From Sphingomonas glaciei (GTDB taxonomy: Bacteria > Pseudomonadota > Alphaproteobacteria > Sphingomonadales > Sphingomonadaceae): a DNA stretch of 64,000 nt. The stretch spans positions 1,302,001 through 1,366,000 of the forward strand of contig NZ_CP097253.1 of NCBI RefSeq assembly GCF_023380025.1. Reading direction: 5' to 3'. Within the stretch, counting starts at the first letter, position 1. Every line of letters begins with the position of its first letter. Below, piece by piece: positions 33,638-42,965 of this stretch. The translations under genes and the position numbers were made by a program. The notes under the pieces were generated by a model. It saw only the letters and a list, made by a program, of their open reading frames with translations, ran no database searches and was not told the DNA's origin.

Positions 33638-34263
33638 CCGCCGAAGAGGACTTCACCCGCTACCTGGCCGAGTGCCCGCTGATCGCGATCATCCGCGGCG
33701 TCACCCCTGACGAGGTCGTCGCGATCGGCGAGGCGATCCTGGCCGGCGGGATCCGCATCATCGAGGTGCCCCTCAACAGCCCCCACCCGTTCGAGAGCAT
33801 CGACCGCCTGGCCAAGGCGATCGGCGACCGCGCGCTGGTCGGCGCCGGCACCGTGCTCGACACCTTGAGCGTCGCACGGGTCAAGGACGCGGGCGGCCGG
33901 TTGATCGTCGCGCCCAACACTAACGCCCAGGTCATCTCCGCCGCGGTGCAGGCCGAGATGGTCGCCGCGCCTGGCTACTTCACCCCGACCGAAGCCTTTG
34001 TTGCGCTCGACGCCGGCGCCCAGGCGCTGAAGCTGTTCCCGGCCGAAGGCGCTACCCCCGCGATCCTCAAGGCACAGCGCGCGGTGCTGCCGCGCAAAGT
34101 CCCGGTACTGGTCGTCGGCGGCGTCCAGCCCGACAACATGCGGCCGTGGCTCGACGCGGGTGCCAACGGCTTCGGCCTCGGCTCGGGCCTCTACGCCCCC
34201 GGCCGCAGCGCCGACGACGTCCATGCACGCGCCAAGGCCTATGTCGCCGGGTGCCAGGCATGA
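33634..34263 (+). CDS. dgoA: 2-dehydro-3-deoxy-6-phosphogalactonate aldolase
   Basis: Cleaves 6-phospho-2-keto-3-deoxygalactonate to pyruvate and glyceraldehyde 3-phosphate. The 209-residue class I aldolase has Arg21, Glu44 in IIEVPLNSP and the Schiff-base Lys133 in ALKLFPAE. ATG 33634 overlaps the dgoK stop by 4 bases. The Leu/Asn-Ser-Pro after Glu44 is the DgoA-type variant of the KDPG aldolase fold. Confidence 0.96.
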   Translation: MTAEEDFTRYLAECPLIAIIRGVTPDEVVAIGEAILAGGIRIIEVPLNSPHPFESIDRLAKAIGDRALVGAGTVLDTLSVARVKDAGGRLIVAPNTNAQVISAAVQAEMVAAPGYFTPTEAFVALDAGAQALKLFPAEGATPAILKAQRAVLPRKVPVLVVGGVQPDNMRPWLDAGANGFGLGSGLYAPGRSADDVHARAKAYVAGCQA

Positions 34264-35189
34264 AGCCGATCCGCACCGCCATCATCGGCTTCGGTAAGAT
34301 CGCCGAGGACCAGCACGTCCCCGCCATCGCCGGCAACCCCCGCTTCGAGCTTGCCGGCAGCGTCAGTCGCCAGGGCAAGGGTCCCGCGCCAAATTTCACC
34401 TCCGCCGAGGACTTGCTTGCCGCCGTGCCCGACCTGCAAGCGGCGGCGATCACCACCCCGCCGAGGCCGCGCTTCGACATCGCCCGCACCTGCATCGCGC
34501 GCGGGCTTCACCTGCTGCTGGAAAAGCCGCCCTGCGCCACGCTGGGCGAGATCGAGGAATTGCGGCGCCTGGCCGAGGCTGCCGGCACCACCCTGTTCAC
34601 CACTTGGCACGCCCAGCATAACGGCGGCGTCGCGGCGGCGAAGAAGCTGCTGGCCGACGCCCGCATCCGCTCGATGAAGATCACCTGGCACGAGGATGTC
34701 CACAAGTGGCACCCGGGCCAGCAATGGGTGTTCGAGCCCGGCGGTTTTGGCGTGTTCGACCCGGGCATCAACGCCTTCTCGGTCGCCACCGCCATCCTCC
34801 CCGCGCCGCTGTTCGTACGCGAAGGGACATTGTTCTTCCCCGCCAACGCCCACACCCCGATCGCGGCCGAGCTCAGCTTCACCTCGCCCGCGGCCGACGG
34901 CCCGCTCAGCGCCAGCCTCGACTGGCGCAAGACCGACGGCGAAGAATGGACCATCGACATCGAGACCGCCGACGGCTCGCGCCTGCAATTGCTCGATGGC
35001 GGCGCTCGGCTGCTGCTCAACGGTGACGAGGTGGCGACCAGCGGGATCGGCGAATATCCCGATCTCTACGCCCGCTTCGCCCAACTGATCGACTGCCGGG
35101 AAAGTCTGGTCGACGTCGAACCCCTTCGCCTGGTCGCTGACTCATTGCTGGTCGGCAAGCGCGAGACGGTGGAGGCAGTGACAGTCTAG
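34260..35189 (+). CDS. D-galactose/L-arabinose 1-dehydrogenase (Gfo/Idh/MocA family)
   Basis: Oxidises D-galactose (often also L-arabinose) to the lactone with NAD(P)+, the first step of the non-phosphorylated route. Length is 309 residues. A Rossmann start AIIGFGKIAEDQHVPAI, the EKPPCATLGEIEEL catalytic Lys motif, and a C-terminal alpha/beta domain are present. ATG 34260 overlaps the dgoA stop by 4 bases. Context strongly favours galactose; arabinose is also likely given the GH43 genes. Confidence 0.87.
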   Translation: MKPIRTAIIGFGKIAEDQHVPAIAGNPRFELAGSVSRQGKGPAPNFTSAEDLLAAVPDLQAAAITTPPRPRFDIARTCIARGLHLLLEKPPCATLGEIEELRRLAEAAGTTLFTTWHAQHNGGVAAAKKLLADARIRSMKITWHEDVHKWHPGQQWVFEPGGFGVFDPGINAFSVATAILPAPLFVREGTLFFPANAHTPIAAELSFTSPAADGPLSASLDWRKTDGEEWTIDIETADGSRLQLLDGGARLLLNGDEVATSGIGEYPDLYARFAQLIDCRESLVDVEPLRLVADSLLVGKRETVEAVTV

Positions 35190-36223
35190 CGCCGAATCAC
35201 TGGCGCCGGCTGCGCCGAACTGGTCGGGCTCTTGCCGGCAATTTCCGGCCAGCCGCCGCGCCACTCCAGCCGATCCATCAGCATCACCCGCCGAGTATTC
35301 ACGTCATCGGCGGGCTTGGTCCGCGGGCGCCGCGCGTCGACCCCATGGTAGAGGATCCAGTCGGTTCCCGCATCGTCGCGGATGACGCTGTTGTGCCCCG
35401 GCGCCACCCATCGCTCATTGGCCTCCAGCACCAGGTAGAGCGGCCTTGTCCGAACCTCGAACGGTCCGGTCGCCGACCGGCTGCGCGCCACCATGGTCGC
35501 ATAATGCGCCTTGGGTCCGCAGCAATTGTCGCCCGAGAAGAACAGGTAATACCAGCCGTCGCGGACCGTCACCCACGCGCCCTCGACCAGCCGGCGATAC
35601 TCGCGCGCATCCTCGGTCCTGATCACCGGCACCAGCTCGACCGGCGTGCTGCCCGGCGCGAAGGACATGCCGTCGGCCCCAAGCTCCTGCACCTTGATCG
35701 GCTCGAAGCCCGAGCCCCAGTAAAGCAAGGTCTTGCCCGTCGCTGGATCGTCGAACACGAACGGGTCGATGTTCACGAACCCTTCGCCGCACAGCAATGG
35801 CTTGCCCATGTCGGTGAACGGCCCTTCCGGCCTGCTTGCGCTCGCCACCGCCAGGCACAAGCCGCGCTTGTCGTCGCTCAGGGCCGCGTCGGGTTTGGCC
35901 GAATAAAAGAGCAACCAGCGGTCGCCGCGACGATACACGTCGGGCGCCCAGAAATCCTGCGTCCGGCTGGCCCACGCCGGCTTGACTGGCAGGACGTCGG
36001 GCAGTTGCGTCCAGGTGACCAGATCGCTCGACCGCGCCGCCTGGATGTTGCGCATCGGCTCCCCGCCCTGCGTCGCATAGACGTAAAAGCTTCGGTCGGG
36101 CGCCCGCACCACCGCGGGATCGGGAAAGTCCTGGTCGATTGCGGGATTCTGATAGCTCGCCGGGGGTGACACCGTCGCACAGGCGGACAGCAGCAGGGCT
36201 AGGCCGGGGAGGAGCATTCTCAT
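35186..36223 (-). CDS. GH43-family glycoside hydrolase lipoprotein
   Basis: A five-bladed beta-propeller enzyme that likely removes arabinose or xylose side chains. Length is 345 residues. A signal peptide ends in lipobox LLLSAC, so it is probably tethered to the outer or inner membrane facing the periplasm. Catalytic-type residues are Asp in DQDFPDPAVVRA, Asp in FWAPDVYRRG and Glu in RRLVEGAWVTV. Its stop overlaps that of the dehydrogenase. Its start lies about 55 bases from the next, divergent GH43 gene. Confidence 0.9.
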   Translation of the reverse strand: MRMLLPGLALLLSACATVSPPASYQNPAIDQDFPDPAVVRAPDRSFYVYATQGGEPMRNIQAARSSDLVTWTQLPDVLPVKPAWASRTQDFWAPDVYRRGDRWLLFYSAKPDAALSDDKRGLCLAVASASRPEGPFTDMGKPLLCGEGFVNIDPFVFDDPATGKTLLYWGSGFEPIKVQELGADGMSFAPGSTPVELVPVIRTEDAREYRRLVEGAWVTVRDGWYYLFFSGDNCCGPKAHYATMVARSRSATGPFEVRTRPLYLVLEANERWVAPGHNSVIRDDAGTDWILYHGVDARRPRTKPADDVNTRRVMLMDRLEWRGGWPEIAGKSPTSSAQPAPVIRR

Positions 36224-36278
36224 CGGCCGCCAGCCTAGGCCCCTCCCCGCGCCCTTGCCTAGTAGGATCGCCGCCGCC

Positions 36279-37688
36279 ATGGTCGCGCCCGATCCCAAGC
36301 TCATGGAATCAAACGAAGTGGACGGTATGGCCTTTTCGCCCGGCACCCCCCTGCTGACCTTCGCCGTCGAAGCCATCGAGGAGGGTGAGGGCTTCGCGCT
36401 CAACGTCTCGCCCAGTGACGGCAGCGGCGTTCGCTCCTATCGCGTCGAAGGACCCGAGCCCGAAGCCTTTGCCGCGATGTTCGATGCGCTGCACGCCGAC
36501 TTCGGCACTCGCCGCCCTCATCATGCCGAGCCGCCGCAGGACTATCCCGCCCCGCCCTGGCGGCCGCTGATCACCGGCAACCTCCATCCCCGCATCCTGT
36601 CGGGCTATGGGGACCCGGCCGTTCTGCGCACCGACGATGGCTGGTGGCTGGTCGCCACCTCCAACGACGCGCCCGACGCCTTTCCCATCCTCCACTCGAC
36701 CGATCTCGAGACCTGGGACCCGAAGGGCTTCGTGTTCGAGAAAGGCCGCACCCCCGCCTGGACCGCCGCCGGGCTGAAGGTGGGTGACTTCTGGGCGCCC
36801 GAAATCGCCCGGGTGGGCGAGGAATATTGGCTCAGCTACACCGCCCGTGCCGCCGATCGCACCCTGTCGATCGGCCTCGCCCGCGCCACCCATCCCGGCG
36901 GTCCGTGGACCGACAATGGCGAACCCTTGCTGACCGGCACGGTCATCGACAGCCACGTCCATGTCGACGCCGAAGGCACCCCCTGGCTGCTGTGGAAGAA
37001 GGACAGCAACAGCCACTGGCCGCGCCCGCTCGCCGCCCTGCTGCGCGAGAATCCCGACCTCATCCCGGTCCTGTTCGACGAGGAAGGCGACCGCCGCACC
37101 GCCGCCTTCTGCGCCGCGATCCAGCCCTTCGCCAACACCCGCCGCCCGATGGAGCGCTTCTTCCTGATGCAGCCGCTGATCCGCGCGGCGCTCGCCAATT
37201 GGCGCAAGGTCAAGTCGGCGCTGGAGGCGAGCGGCCTCGCCGCCCACGTCACCGAAAATATGGCGACCCCGATCTACGCCCAGCAGCTCGGCGCCGATGG
37301 CCGCAGCCTCGTCGGAGACCGGCACCTGCTACTCGCCAACGATCTCGACTGGGAAGGTCATCTGATCGAAGGGCCCTACCTTACCCACCGCGACGGCCGC
37401 TATTACCTGTTTTACGCCGGCAACGACTTCACCTCGCCCAGCTACGGCATCGGCTATGCCGTCGCCGACCGGATCACCGGGCCGTGGCGCAAGGCGGAGC
37501 AGCCGTTGCTCCGCTCGCATCCCGACTGGTCGGCGCCGGGTCACGCCTCGGTCTCGGTCGGCATCGACGGCGAGCCGCGGCTGTTTTTCCACGCCTTTCA
37601 TCCCGGCACCGGCGGCTATAACGTGTTCCGCGCCTTGATGACCGTTGGCTTGGCGTTCAGCGGCGACGAGGTAACGCTGGTCCCATGA
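36279..37688 (+). CDS. GH43-like enzyme with N-terminal extension and internal insert
   Basis: About 469 residues from ATG 36279; ATG 36303 or 36327 are also possible. The first about 85 residues form an unusual alpha/beta domain (LTFAVEAIEEGEGFALNVS). The propeller starts at HPRILSGYGDPAVLRT. Residues about 260-350 are a mostly helical insert (FFLMQPLIRAALANWRKVKS) before the catalytic-type Glu in HLIEGPYLTH. No signal peptide was seen, so it may act in the cytoplasm on imported oligosaccharides. The next gene overlaps by 4 bases. Confidence 0.85.
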   Translation: MVAPDPKLMESNEVDGMAFSPGTPLLTFAVEAIEEGEGFALNVSPSDGSGVRSYRVEGPEPEAFAAMFDALHADFGTRRPHHAEPPQDYPAPPWRPLITGNLHPRILSGYGDPAVLRTDDGWWLVATSNDAPDAFPILHSTDLETWDPKGFVFEKGRTPAWTAAGLKVGDFWAPEIARVGEEYWLSYTARAADRTLSIGLARATHPGGPWTDNGEPLLTGTVIDSHVHVDAEGTPWLLWKKDSNSHWPRPLAALLRENPDLIPVLFDEEGDRRTAAFCAAIQPFANTRRPMERFFLMQPLIRAALANWRKVKSALEASGLAAHVTENMATPIYAQQLGADGRSLVGDRHLLLANDLDWEGHLIEGPYLTHRDGRYYLFYAGNDFTSPSYGIGYAVADRITGPWRKAEQPLLRSHPDWSAPGHASVSVGIDGEPRLFFHAFHPGTGGYNVFRALMTVGLAFSGDEVTLVP

Positions 37689-38728
37689 CGGACCCGATGG
37701 GGAGAGTAAGCGTGCGGCGACTGGCTTTGATTGCGTTGATCCTGGCAAGCACAGCCGCCTCGGCCCAGCAGCAGCCGATCATGGAGCCCGTGCTGCGCGA
37801 AAACTTCCCCGACGCCTTCGTCATGGCGGAAGGCAATGGCAGCTTCATCGCCTACGCCACCAACGACGGCGCGAACGTGCCGATGGCGGTCAGCCGCGAC
37901 CTCATCAGCTGGACCCCGGTGCGCGACGCTGCCGGCAAGAAACAGGACGCCATGCCGACCCTCGCCCCGTGGGTGAAGCCCGGCTTCACCTGGGCGCCTG
38001 AAGTGATGAAGGTCGGCGCCAATTACATCCTCTATTACACCGCCAATCACCGCGCCCAGGACAAGCAATGCCTTGGCGTCGCGGTCAGCGCCTCGCCGCG
38101 CGGTCCGTTCGTCGATCGTTCGGCCGAACCGATGGTCTGCCAGTTCGACCTCGGCGGCTCGATCGACGCCAACCCGTTCCGCGACAAGGACGGCAAGCTC
38201 TACCTCTACTGGAAGGCCGACGGGAACCGAATCGGCAAGCGCAGCCGCCTGTGGGGAGCCGAGCTCACCCCTGATGGCCTCAAGCTTGCCGGCGCGCCCA
38301 AGGATATCGGCCTGACCGACGAAGACCCGTGGGAGCAGCGCGTGATCGAAGCGCCGACCATGCTTCGCGTCCCCGACGGTTATGCCATGCTCTACTCGGG
38401 CGGCTATTTCGGTTGGAACGACGACCAGCGCCTCTCGCCCTACGCCATGAACTGGGGGCGCTGTTCGGGTCCGCTCGGCCCCTGCAACGACGGCGGCGCG
38501 ACCCCGATCCTCAACAGCTATGCGCGCCCCGGCAAGGAAGGCTGCCTGTCAGGTCCCGGCCATCAGTCGGTGTTCCGCGCCAACGGCGGCACCTTCATCA
38601 GCTTCCACGGCTGGTCGACAACCAAGGGCTGCCGCAAGGGGGAGGGCAAGCGCTTCCTCTACGTCGCACCGTTCGGGTGGGAGAATAACGCCCCCGCCAT
38701 CGCGCCGAGCCTTCGCCCGGCCCGCTAG
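37685..38728 (+). CDS. Secreted GH43-family hydrolase
   Basis: A 347-residue exported beta-propeller enzyme. The signal peptide is RRLALIALILASTAASA. The propeller has ENFPDAFVMAEG (with an A replacing the usual P after D), FTWAPEVMKVG and the Glu in RVIEAPTMLRV. Four or more Cys (CLGV, VCQF, RCSG, PCND, GCLS) may form periplasmic disulfides. The start at 37685 overlaps the previous stop (ATGA); ATG 37697 or GTG 37712 (after GGGGAGAG) may be the real start. A terminator follows. Confidence 0.88.
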   Translation: MTDPMGRVSVRRLALIALILASTAASAQQQPIMEPVLRENFPDAFVMAEGNGSFIAYATNDGANVPMAVSRDLISWTPVRDAAGKKQDAMPTLAPWVKPGFTWAPEVMKVGANYILYYTANHRAQDKQCLGVAVSASPRGPFVDRSAEPMVCQFDLGGSIDANPFRDKDGKLYLYWKADGNRIGKRSRLWGAELTPDGLKLAGAPKDIGLTDEDPWEQRVIEAPTMLRVPDGYAMLYSGGYFGWNDDQRLSPYAMNWGRCSGPLGPCNDGGATPILNSYARPGKEGCLSGPGHQSVFRANGGTFISFHGWSTTKGCRKGEGKRFLYVAPFGWENNAPAIAPSLRPAR

Positions 38729-38731
38729 GAC

Positions 38732-38760
38732 GAGGGCTCCCGCAAACTACGGGAGCCCTC
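38732..38760. terminator. Bidirectional terminator between GH43 and receptor genes
   Basis: An 11-bp perfect stem, GAGGGCTCCCG (38732-38742) with CGGGAGCCCTC (38750-38760), lies 3 bases after the GH43 stop and 8 bases before the convergent receptor stop. A short T-rich tail follows on the plus strand. Confidence 0.75.
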
Positions 38761-38768
38761 TCTAGCGA

Positions 38769-41519
38769 TCAGAGGCGGGCGCGAATGCCCAGGCTGAACG
38801 TCGTCTCGTCGTAGCGCAGGAAGCGGATGTAGTCCGCTCGCGCCGCGCCATTGCGGGCCGAGCTCAGATATTCGCGATACGGCTTCTCGAGGATGTTGGT
38901 CCAGTCGCCGAATACCGTCAGGCGGTCATTGATCGTGTAGCTGGCCGACAGGTCGAGACGGCCCGACGGCTTGCCATATTGATAGTAATAATCGCCGCCG
39001 AAGTTGGCCGGATTGTTGTTGTCGCGGATGTCGATGAAGCCGAGAAACTTGCCCCGCTTGTTGTAGCTGACCCGCGCCGAGAAGCCGGCATTCTCGTACA
39101 TGCCGACGAGGTTATAGGTCCACTTGCTCACCCCGTAGATCGCCCGCTGACCGATGATCGTGTTGCCATCTGTAATCTCGGTATCGAGATAGGTCAGGTT
39201 GGCCTGCGCGCCGAAGTTGCGCAGGAAGCCGGGCACGAACCCCCAGTCGAAGAAGCTCGAGAATTGCACCTCGGCACCATCGATCTGCGCCGCGTTGGTG
39301 TTGATCGGCGCGGTCAGCTCCAGCGCGCCCAAGTTGGGGTCGATGTAGCGGAGCGTCTGGTTCTGGAAGAAGCCCTTGAGGTCGCGGCGGAACACCGCGG
39401 CGGCCACGAGCCCGCCCCGCCCGAAATAATATTCGAGGCTGGCGTCATAGTTGTTCGAATTGAACGGCTGCAGGAACGGGTTACCGCCGCCGCCGCGCCG
39501 GACGCAATCGAACGGGTTGGAGGTCGTCGACTGACCCGCGGCATTGCACTGCCCGGTCGGCGCACCCGTATCCGACGCCGGATTGAGATCGCCGAAGGTC
39601 GGCTTGGTCCGGGTCTGGGTCGCCGACAGCCGCAGCTGCGCGCCCGGCAGGAAGCGCCAGCGCACCGAGGCATTGGGCAGCCAGTCGGTATACTTGTTCC
39701 CGACGTCGACCGGGGTGAAGACGTTGTTGATCCGGCTGGTGCCTTGGACCTGGCTTTCGGTTCGGACTGCACGAAGACCGATCACGCCGTCGAGATTTTC
39801 ACCGAAGGCGAAACGGCCCTGCACGTAACCCGCGAGCGTGTCCTCGCTGGCGGTGTAGCGCGAGCGCGGATCGGCTGCGACGGGATCGAGGGTGTAGCTC
39901 GCGCAGCCGTTGCCGGGATCGCCCGGCAGGATGCTTGGGCAGCGGCTGATGATGAACTGCCGCAGCTCACCAAGGCTGTCGCGGACGCTGCCGTAAGTCG
40001 GGGTCAGCCAGCTGCGGAAGCCCTGCACGTCCGTCCCGCGAAAGCCCGGCCGGTTGAAGGCATAATCGATCGGAAGCGCGCTTGCCGGAATGTCGAGCGG
40101 AAGCAGGAAGGCGTAGCGATTGCCGAACCGGCGCGCGGCGTCGCGGGTGGTGTAGCGCGCACCCGCCTCAAGGGTCGGAAGGAAATCGAACCCGGTCTCA
40201 TATTGCGCGTCGGCCCGGAACTGCCAGTCGTCGCCCTGCGACTTCTGGTCTTCTTCGTACAGTCCGCGGAAGCGATAGTTGGCGACATTGTCGAGGCCGG
40301 GTAGCGCGCCGTAGCTGAACTCGGGAACCTCGTTGTTGAAGTTGACGCTGAACGTTCCGGTCGGGCGGAACACGGTGTCGACCGACTCCGTCGAACCCCG
40401 GAAGGTCGAGCGGGTGCGGGCGACGTCGGCGGTCAGCCTCAACCGGCCGAGGTCGGCGCTTCCGCCGGCGGCGAATTGATAGGTGTCGGTCTTGTTGTAG
40501 GTCGCGCCCTGGAAGCTGAAGATGTCACCACCGGGATTGGTGACGGTGCCGCTGGAAAGCAGATCGGTGCCGGGGCGCAGCACGACGTTCGACAGCGTGC
40601 CGCCGTACAGTGGCTGTTCCCACTGGCGATCGCTGATCTTGTTGCGGAAGCCCTGCCACAGGCCCTCGACATAGAATTGGACGTCGGGCGAGACCTTAAG
40701 CTGGATCGCCCCGTTGATCGACGGGCGAACGCGGTTGCCGCTGCGATAATACAAGCGCTGGATGTCGGGGAAGCGCCCGGCCGGCCCGGGAGCGATGAAG
40801 TCGGTGTTGCTCGGTTCGCTGTCGAGATAATCGAGCTCGGTCCGGCTATAATTCAGCAATACGCCGATCTCACCGCCGTCACCGAAGCCCCAACGATTGG
40901 AGACCAGCAGGTTGACGTTCGGATTCCACTTGCCCGCCTGCTTTGTATACAGTCCCCAAGCCGAACCCGCGACCTCGAAACCCTGGAAGTCGAACGGTCG
41001 CCGCGAGCGGACGTTGACCTCGCCCGCCAGGCCGGCCTCGACCAGATTGGCGGTGGTGGTCTTAAACACTTCCAGCGCGGCGATGTTGGCACTTGGGAAG
41101 TCCTGCAGCGCGACGACGCGGGTTTCGGCGGTAAAGATTTCCCGCCCGTTGTAGGTGGTCGCGAAGTCGGGAAGACCGCGGACCAGCACGGTGTCGGCTT
41201 CGCCCCCGCGGCGGGTCACCTGCAGACCGGGAATGCGCGCGGCGGTTTCTGACACGGCGATGTCCGGCAGCTTGCCGATATCCTCGGCGACGATGGCGTC
41301 GATCTGCTGCTCGCTGTTGCGCTTTAGATTGACCGCCGACTGGAGCGAGCGGCGAAGGCCGGTGACGACGATCGTCTCGTCCTCGGCGGCAGCGGCGTCG
41401 GACTCCTCGGCCGTCTGTTCGACTGCGGGGTCGGCTGGCTGCTGCTGGGCGGCGGCCGGGGCGGCAACCGCCAACGCGGTAAAGCTCGCAGATGCGAGGG
41501 CGAATGTCCGGATGCGCAT
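38769..41519 (-). CDS. TonB-dependent outer-membrane receptor (sugar type)
   Basis: A 916-residue outer-membrane transporter. A signal peptide (residues 1-24, ending AAPAAA), a TonB-box-like DETIVVTGLRRSLQ near 47-60, a plug domain (about 60-185: IGKLPDIAVSETAARIPGL, VRGLPDFATTYNGREIF) and a 22-strand barrel ending in an aromatic/Arg-rich C-terminus are present. It belongs to the long TonB-receptor group (TIGR01782-like) used for oligosaccharides. It is encoded downstream of the ABC importer on the same strand, after a 138-base gap with its own possible promoter. Confidence 0.93.
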   Translation of the reverse strand: MRIRTFALASASFTALAVAAPAAAQQQPADPAVEQTAEESDAAAAEDETIVVTGLRRSLQSAVNLKRNSEQQIDAIVAEDIGKLPDIAVSETAARIPGLQVTRRGGEADTVLVRGLPDFATTYNGREIFTAETRVVALQDFPSANIAALEVFKTTTANLVEAGLAGEVNVRSRRPFDFQGFEVAGSAWGLYTKQAGKWNPNVNLLVSNRWGFGDGGEIGVLLNYSRTELDYLDSEPSNTDFIAPGPAGRFPDIQRLYYRSGNRVRPSINGAIQLKVSPDVQFYVEGLWQGFRNKISDRQWEQPLYGGTLSNVVLRPGTDLLSSGTVTNPGGDIFSFQGATYNKTDTYQFAAGGSADLGRLRLTADVARTRSTFRGSTESVDTVFRPTGTFSVNFNNEVPEFSYGALPGLDNVANYRFRGLYEEDQKSQGDDWQFRADAQYETGFDFLPTLEAGARYTTRDAARRFGNRYAFLLPLDIPASALPIDYAFNRPGFRGTDVQGFRSWLTPTYGSVRDSLGELRQFIISRCPSILPGDPGNGCASYTLDPVAADPRSRYTASEDTLAGYVQGRFAFGENLDGVIGLRAVRTESQVQGTSRINNVFTPVDVGNKYTDWLPNASVRWRFLPGAQLRLSATQTRTKPTFGDLNPASDTGAPTGQCNAAGQSTTSNPFDCVRRGGGGNPFLQPFNSNNYDASLEYYFGRGGLVAAAVFRRDLKGFFQNQTLRYIDPNLGALELTAPINTNAAQIDGAEVQFSSFFDWGFVPGFLRNFGAQANLTYLDTEITDGNTIIGQRAIYGVSKWTYNLVGMYENAGFSARVSYNKRGKFLGFIDIRDNNNPANFGGDYYYQYGKPSGRLDLSASYTINDRLTVFGDWTNILEKPYREYLSSARNGAARADYIRFLRYDETTFSLGIRARL

Positions 41520-41657
41520 ATGTTCCTCCCCAGGCCTCCTGGCGCTGGGAACACCCAAACGCCCCTGTTGAGGCGACGCTACACCCGCTTTCGCCGCAGC
41601 GACAATGAGAGGGGTAGTTAACTTCGGTATCGTCGGGCCGCTGTTGCAGAAAGGTGA

Positions 41658-42965
41658 CTACTGCACCTCGGCCAGGAACTCGTTCACTCGTCGCTCGGCA
41701 TCGGCCAGCGCCTGGGGCACCGGCTTCTGCCCGGTGATCGCCGCCGCCATCTCCTCGCCCACCAGCCCCTCGATCGCATTCTGCCGAAGCACCCCGTCGG
41801 GAAGCGCACGGCCGATGGTCGCGACCACTGCAAAGTTCTGGCGATGCGGCAGGGATCGGAACGCCGGACCATCCACTTGTGCCTGCACCGCCGGCAGATG
41901 CCCGGTCCGTGCCCAGTCGCCGTTGCGCGCCGCCATGAAGCGGAAGAAGTCGGCGATGGCCTGCTTCTCCGCCGCTGTCCGCTCACGCTTGGGCACCACC
42001 CAGGCGTGCCCTGACACGAACATCAGGTTGCGCGCAAAGAGTTGCGGGAAGGGCTGCACCGAATAGCTTTCGAACAACGGCCGCCCGCGGGTCTTCTCTT
42101 CGGTTTCGAACTGGCCGATCATCCAGGTTCCGGTGGCGTAGACCCCGCCCTCACCGCTTATGAATGCGGCGATCGCTGCCGGCGTATCCATGTTGCTGGT
42201 GCCGATGCCTTCGCGCGTGATCTCGCGGAACAGTTCGGCCACGCGTCGGCCTTCGGGCGTGTTGAGGCGAATGTGGCGGGGATCGCTGAACAGCGGCGAC
42301 CCTTGCGCCATCATGTAGGTGTAGAGGATGCGCGCCGCCCCTGCCGGATCGCCGACCAAGCTCTGGATCAGATAGGGCTTTCCGGTCCGCTCGCGGAATT
42401 GGCGGCCCTGACGCAGCAACTCTTCCGGACTGCGCGGCAGGATCGGCCTTCCGTCCGCACCGACCAGCCCGGCCTTGCGGAACAGCGCCAGGTTGATGTG
42501 CCACAGCCCGCCGTGGGTGTCCCACGGCAGGCCGTACATTCGGCCGTTCCACGTCACCCCCTGCCGCGCGGCGGGGGTGAAGATGCCCGGCGCCAGCCCG
42601 GCCGCTGCCAGGTAAGGCTCGACCGGTTCAAGCAGCCCCTTGCCGGCATAATCGGGAACGATACCGCTGTGCATCGTCACCAGATCGGGGGGTTGGCGGG
42701 CGGCAAGTTGCGCGGTCAGCTGCGAATAGCCAGGCCACGCCACCACGTTCTGACTGACCCGCGTCTCCGGATGCGCCGCGCGGAAAGCGTTGATCATCGT
42801 CGTGACGATCCCGCACTCCCCCTCCGCTTTTGCGACGTCGGTCGCGGTACCATGGTCGCTGGTGCACTCGCCGAAGAAGCGCTGGATGTAGAGCCCCTGC
42901 CCGCGCTCGTCGGGCGAGCAACTGCCGAGCAGCAGGGCCGCGGCCAGCACCAGCGCGCGCCTCAC
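41658..42965 (-). CDS. Sugar ABC transporter substrate-binding lipoprotein
   Basis: A periplasmic solute-binding protein of the MalE-like family 1, 435 residues. GTG 42965 starts a lipoprotein signal with lipobox LLLGSC. The mature protein has TSDHGTATD, TVPAL-type hinge blocks such as VTWNGRMYGLPWDTHGGLWHIN, and FISGEGGVYATGTWMIGQFE. The start overlaps the upstream permease stop (GTGA). It is last in the operon, unlike the usual first position. Confidence 0.91.
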   Translation of the reverse strand: MRRALVLAAALLLGSCSPDERGQGLYIQRFFGECTSDHGTATDVAKAEGECGIVTTMINAFRAAHPETRVSQNVVAWPGYSQLTAQLAARQPPDLVTMHSGIVPDYAGKGLLEPVEPYLAAAGLAPGIFTPAARQGVTWNGRMYGLPWDTHGGLWHINLALFRKAGLVGADGRPILPRSPEELLRQGRQFRERTGKPYLIQSLVGDPAGAARILYTYMMAQGSPLFSDPRHIRLNTPEGRRVAELFREITREGIGTSNMDTPAAIAAFISGEGGVYATGTWMIGQFETEEKTRGRPLFESYSVQPFPQLFARNLMFVSGHAWVVPKRERTAAEKQAIADFFRFMAARNGDWARTGHLPAVQAQVDGPAFRSLPHRQNFAVVATIGRALPDGVLRQNAIEGLVGEEMAAAITGQKPVPQALADAERRVNEFLAEVQ

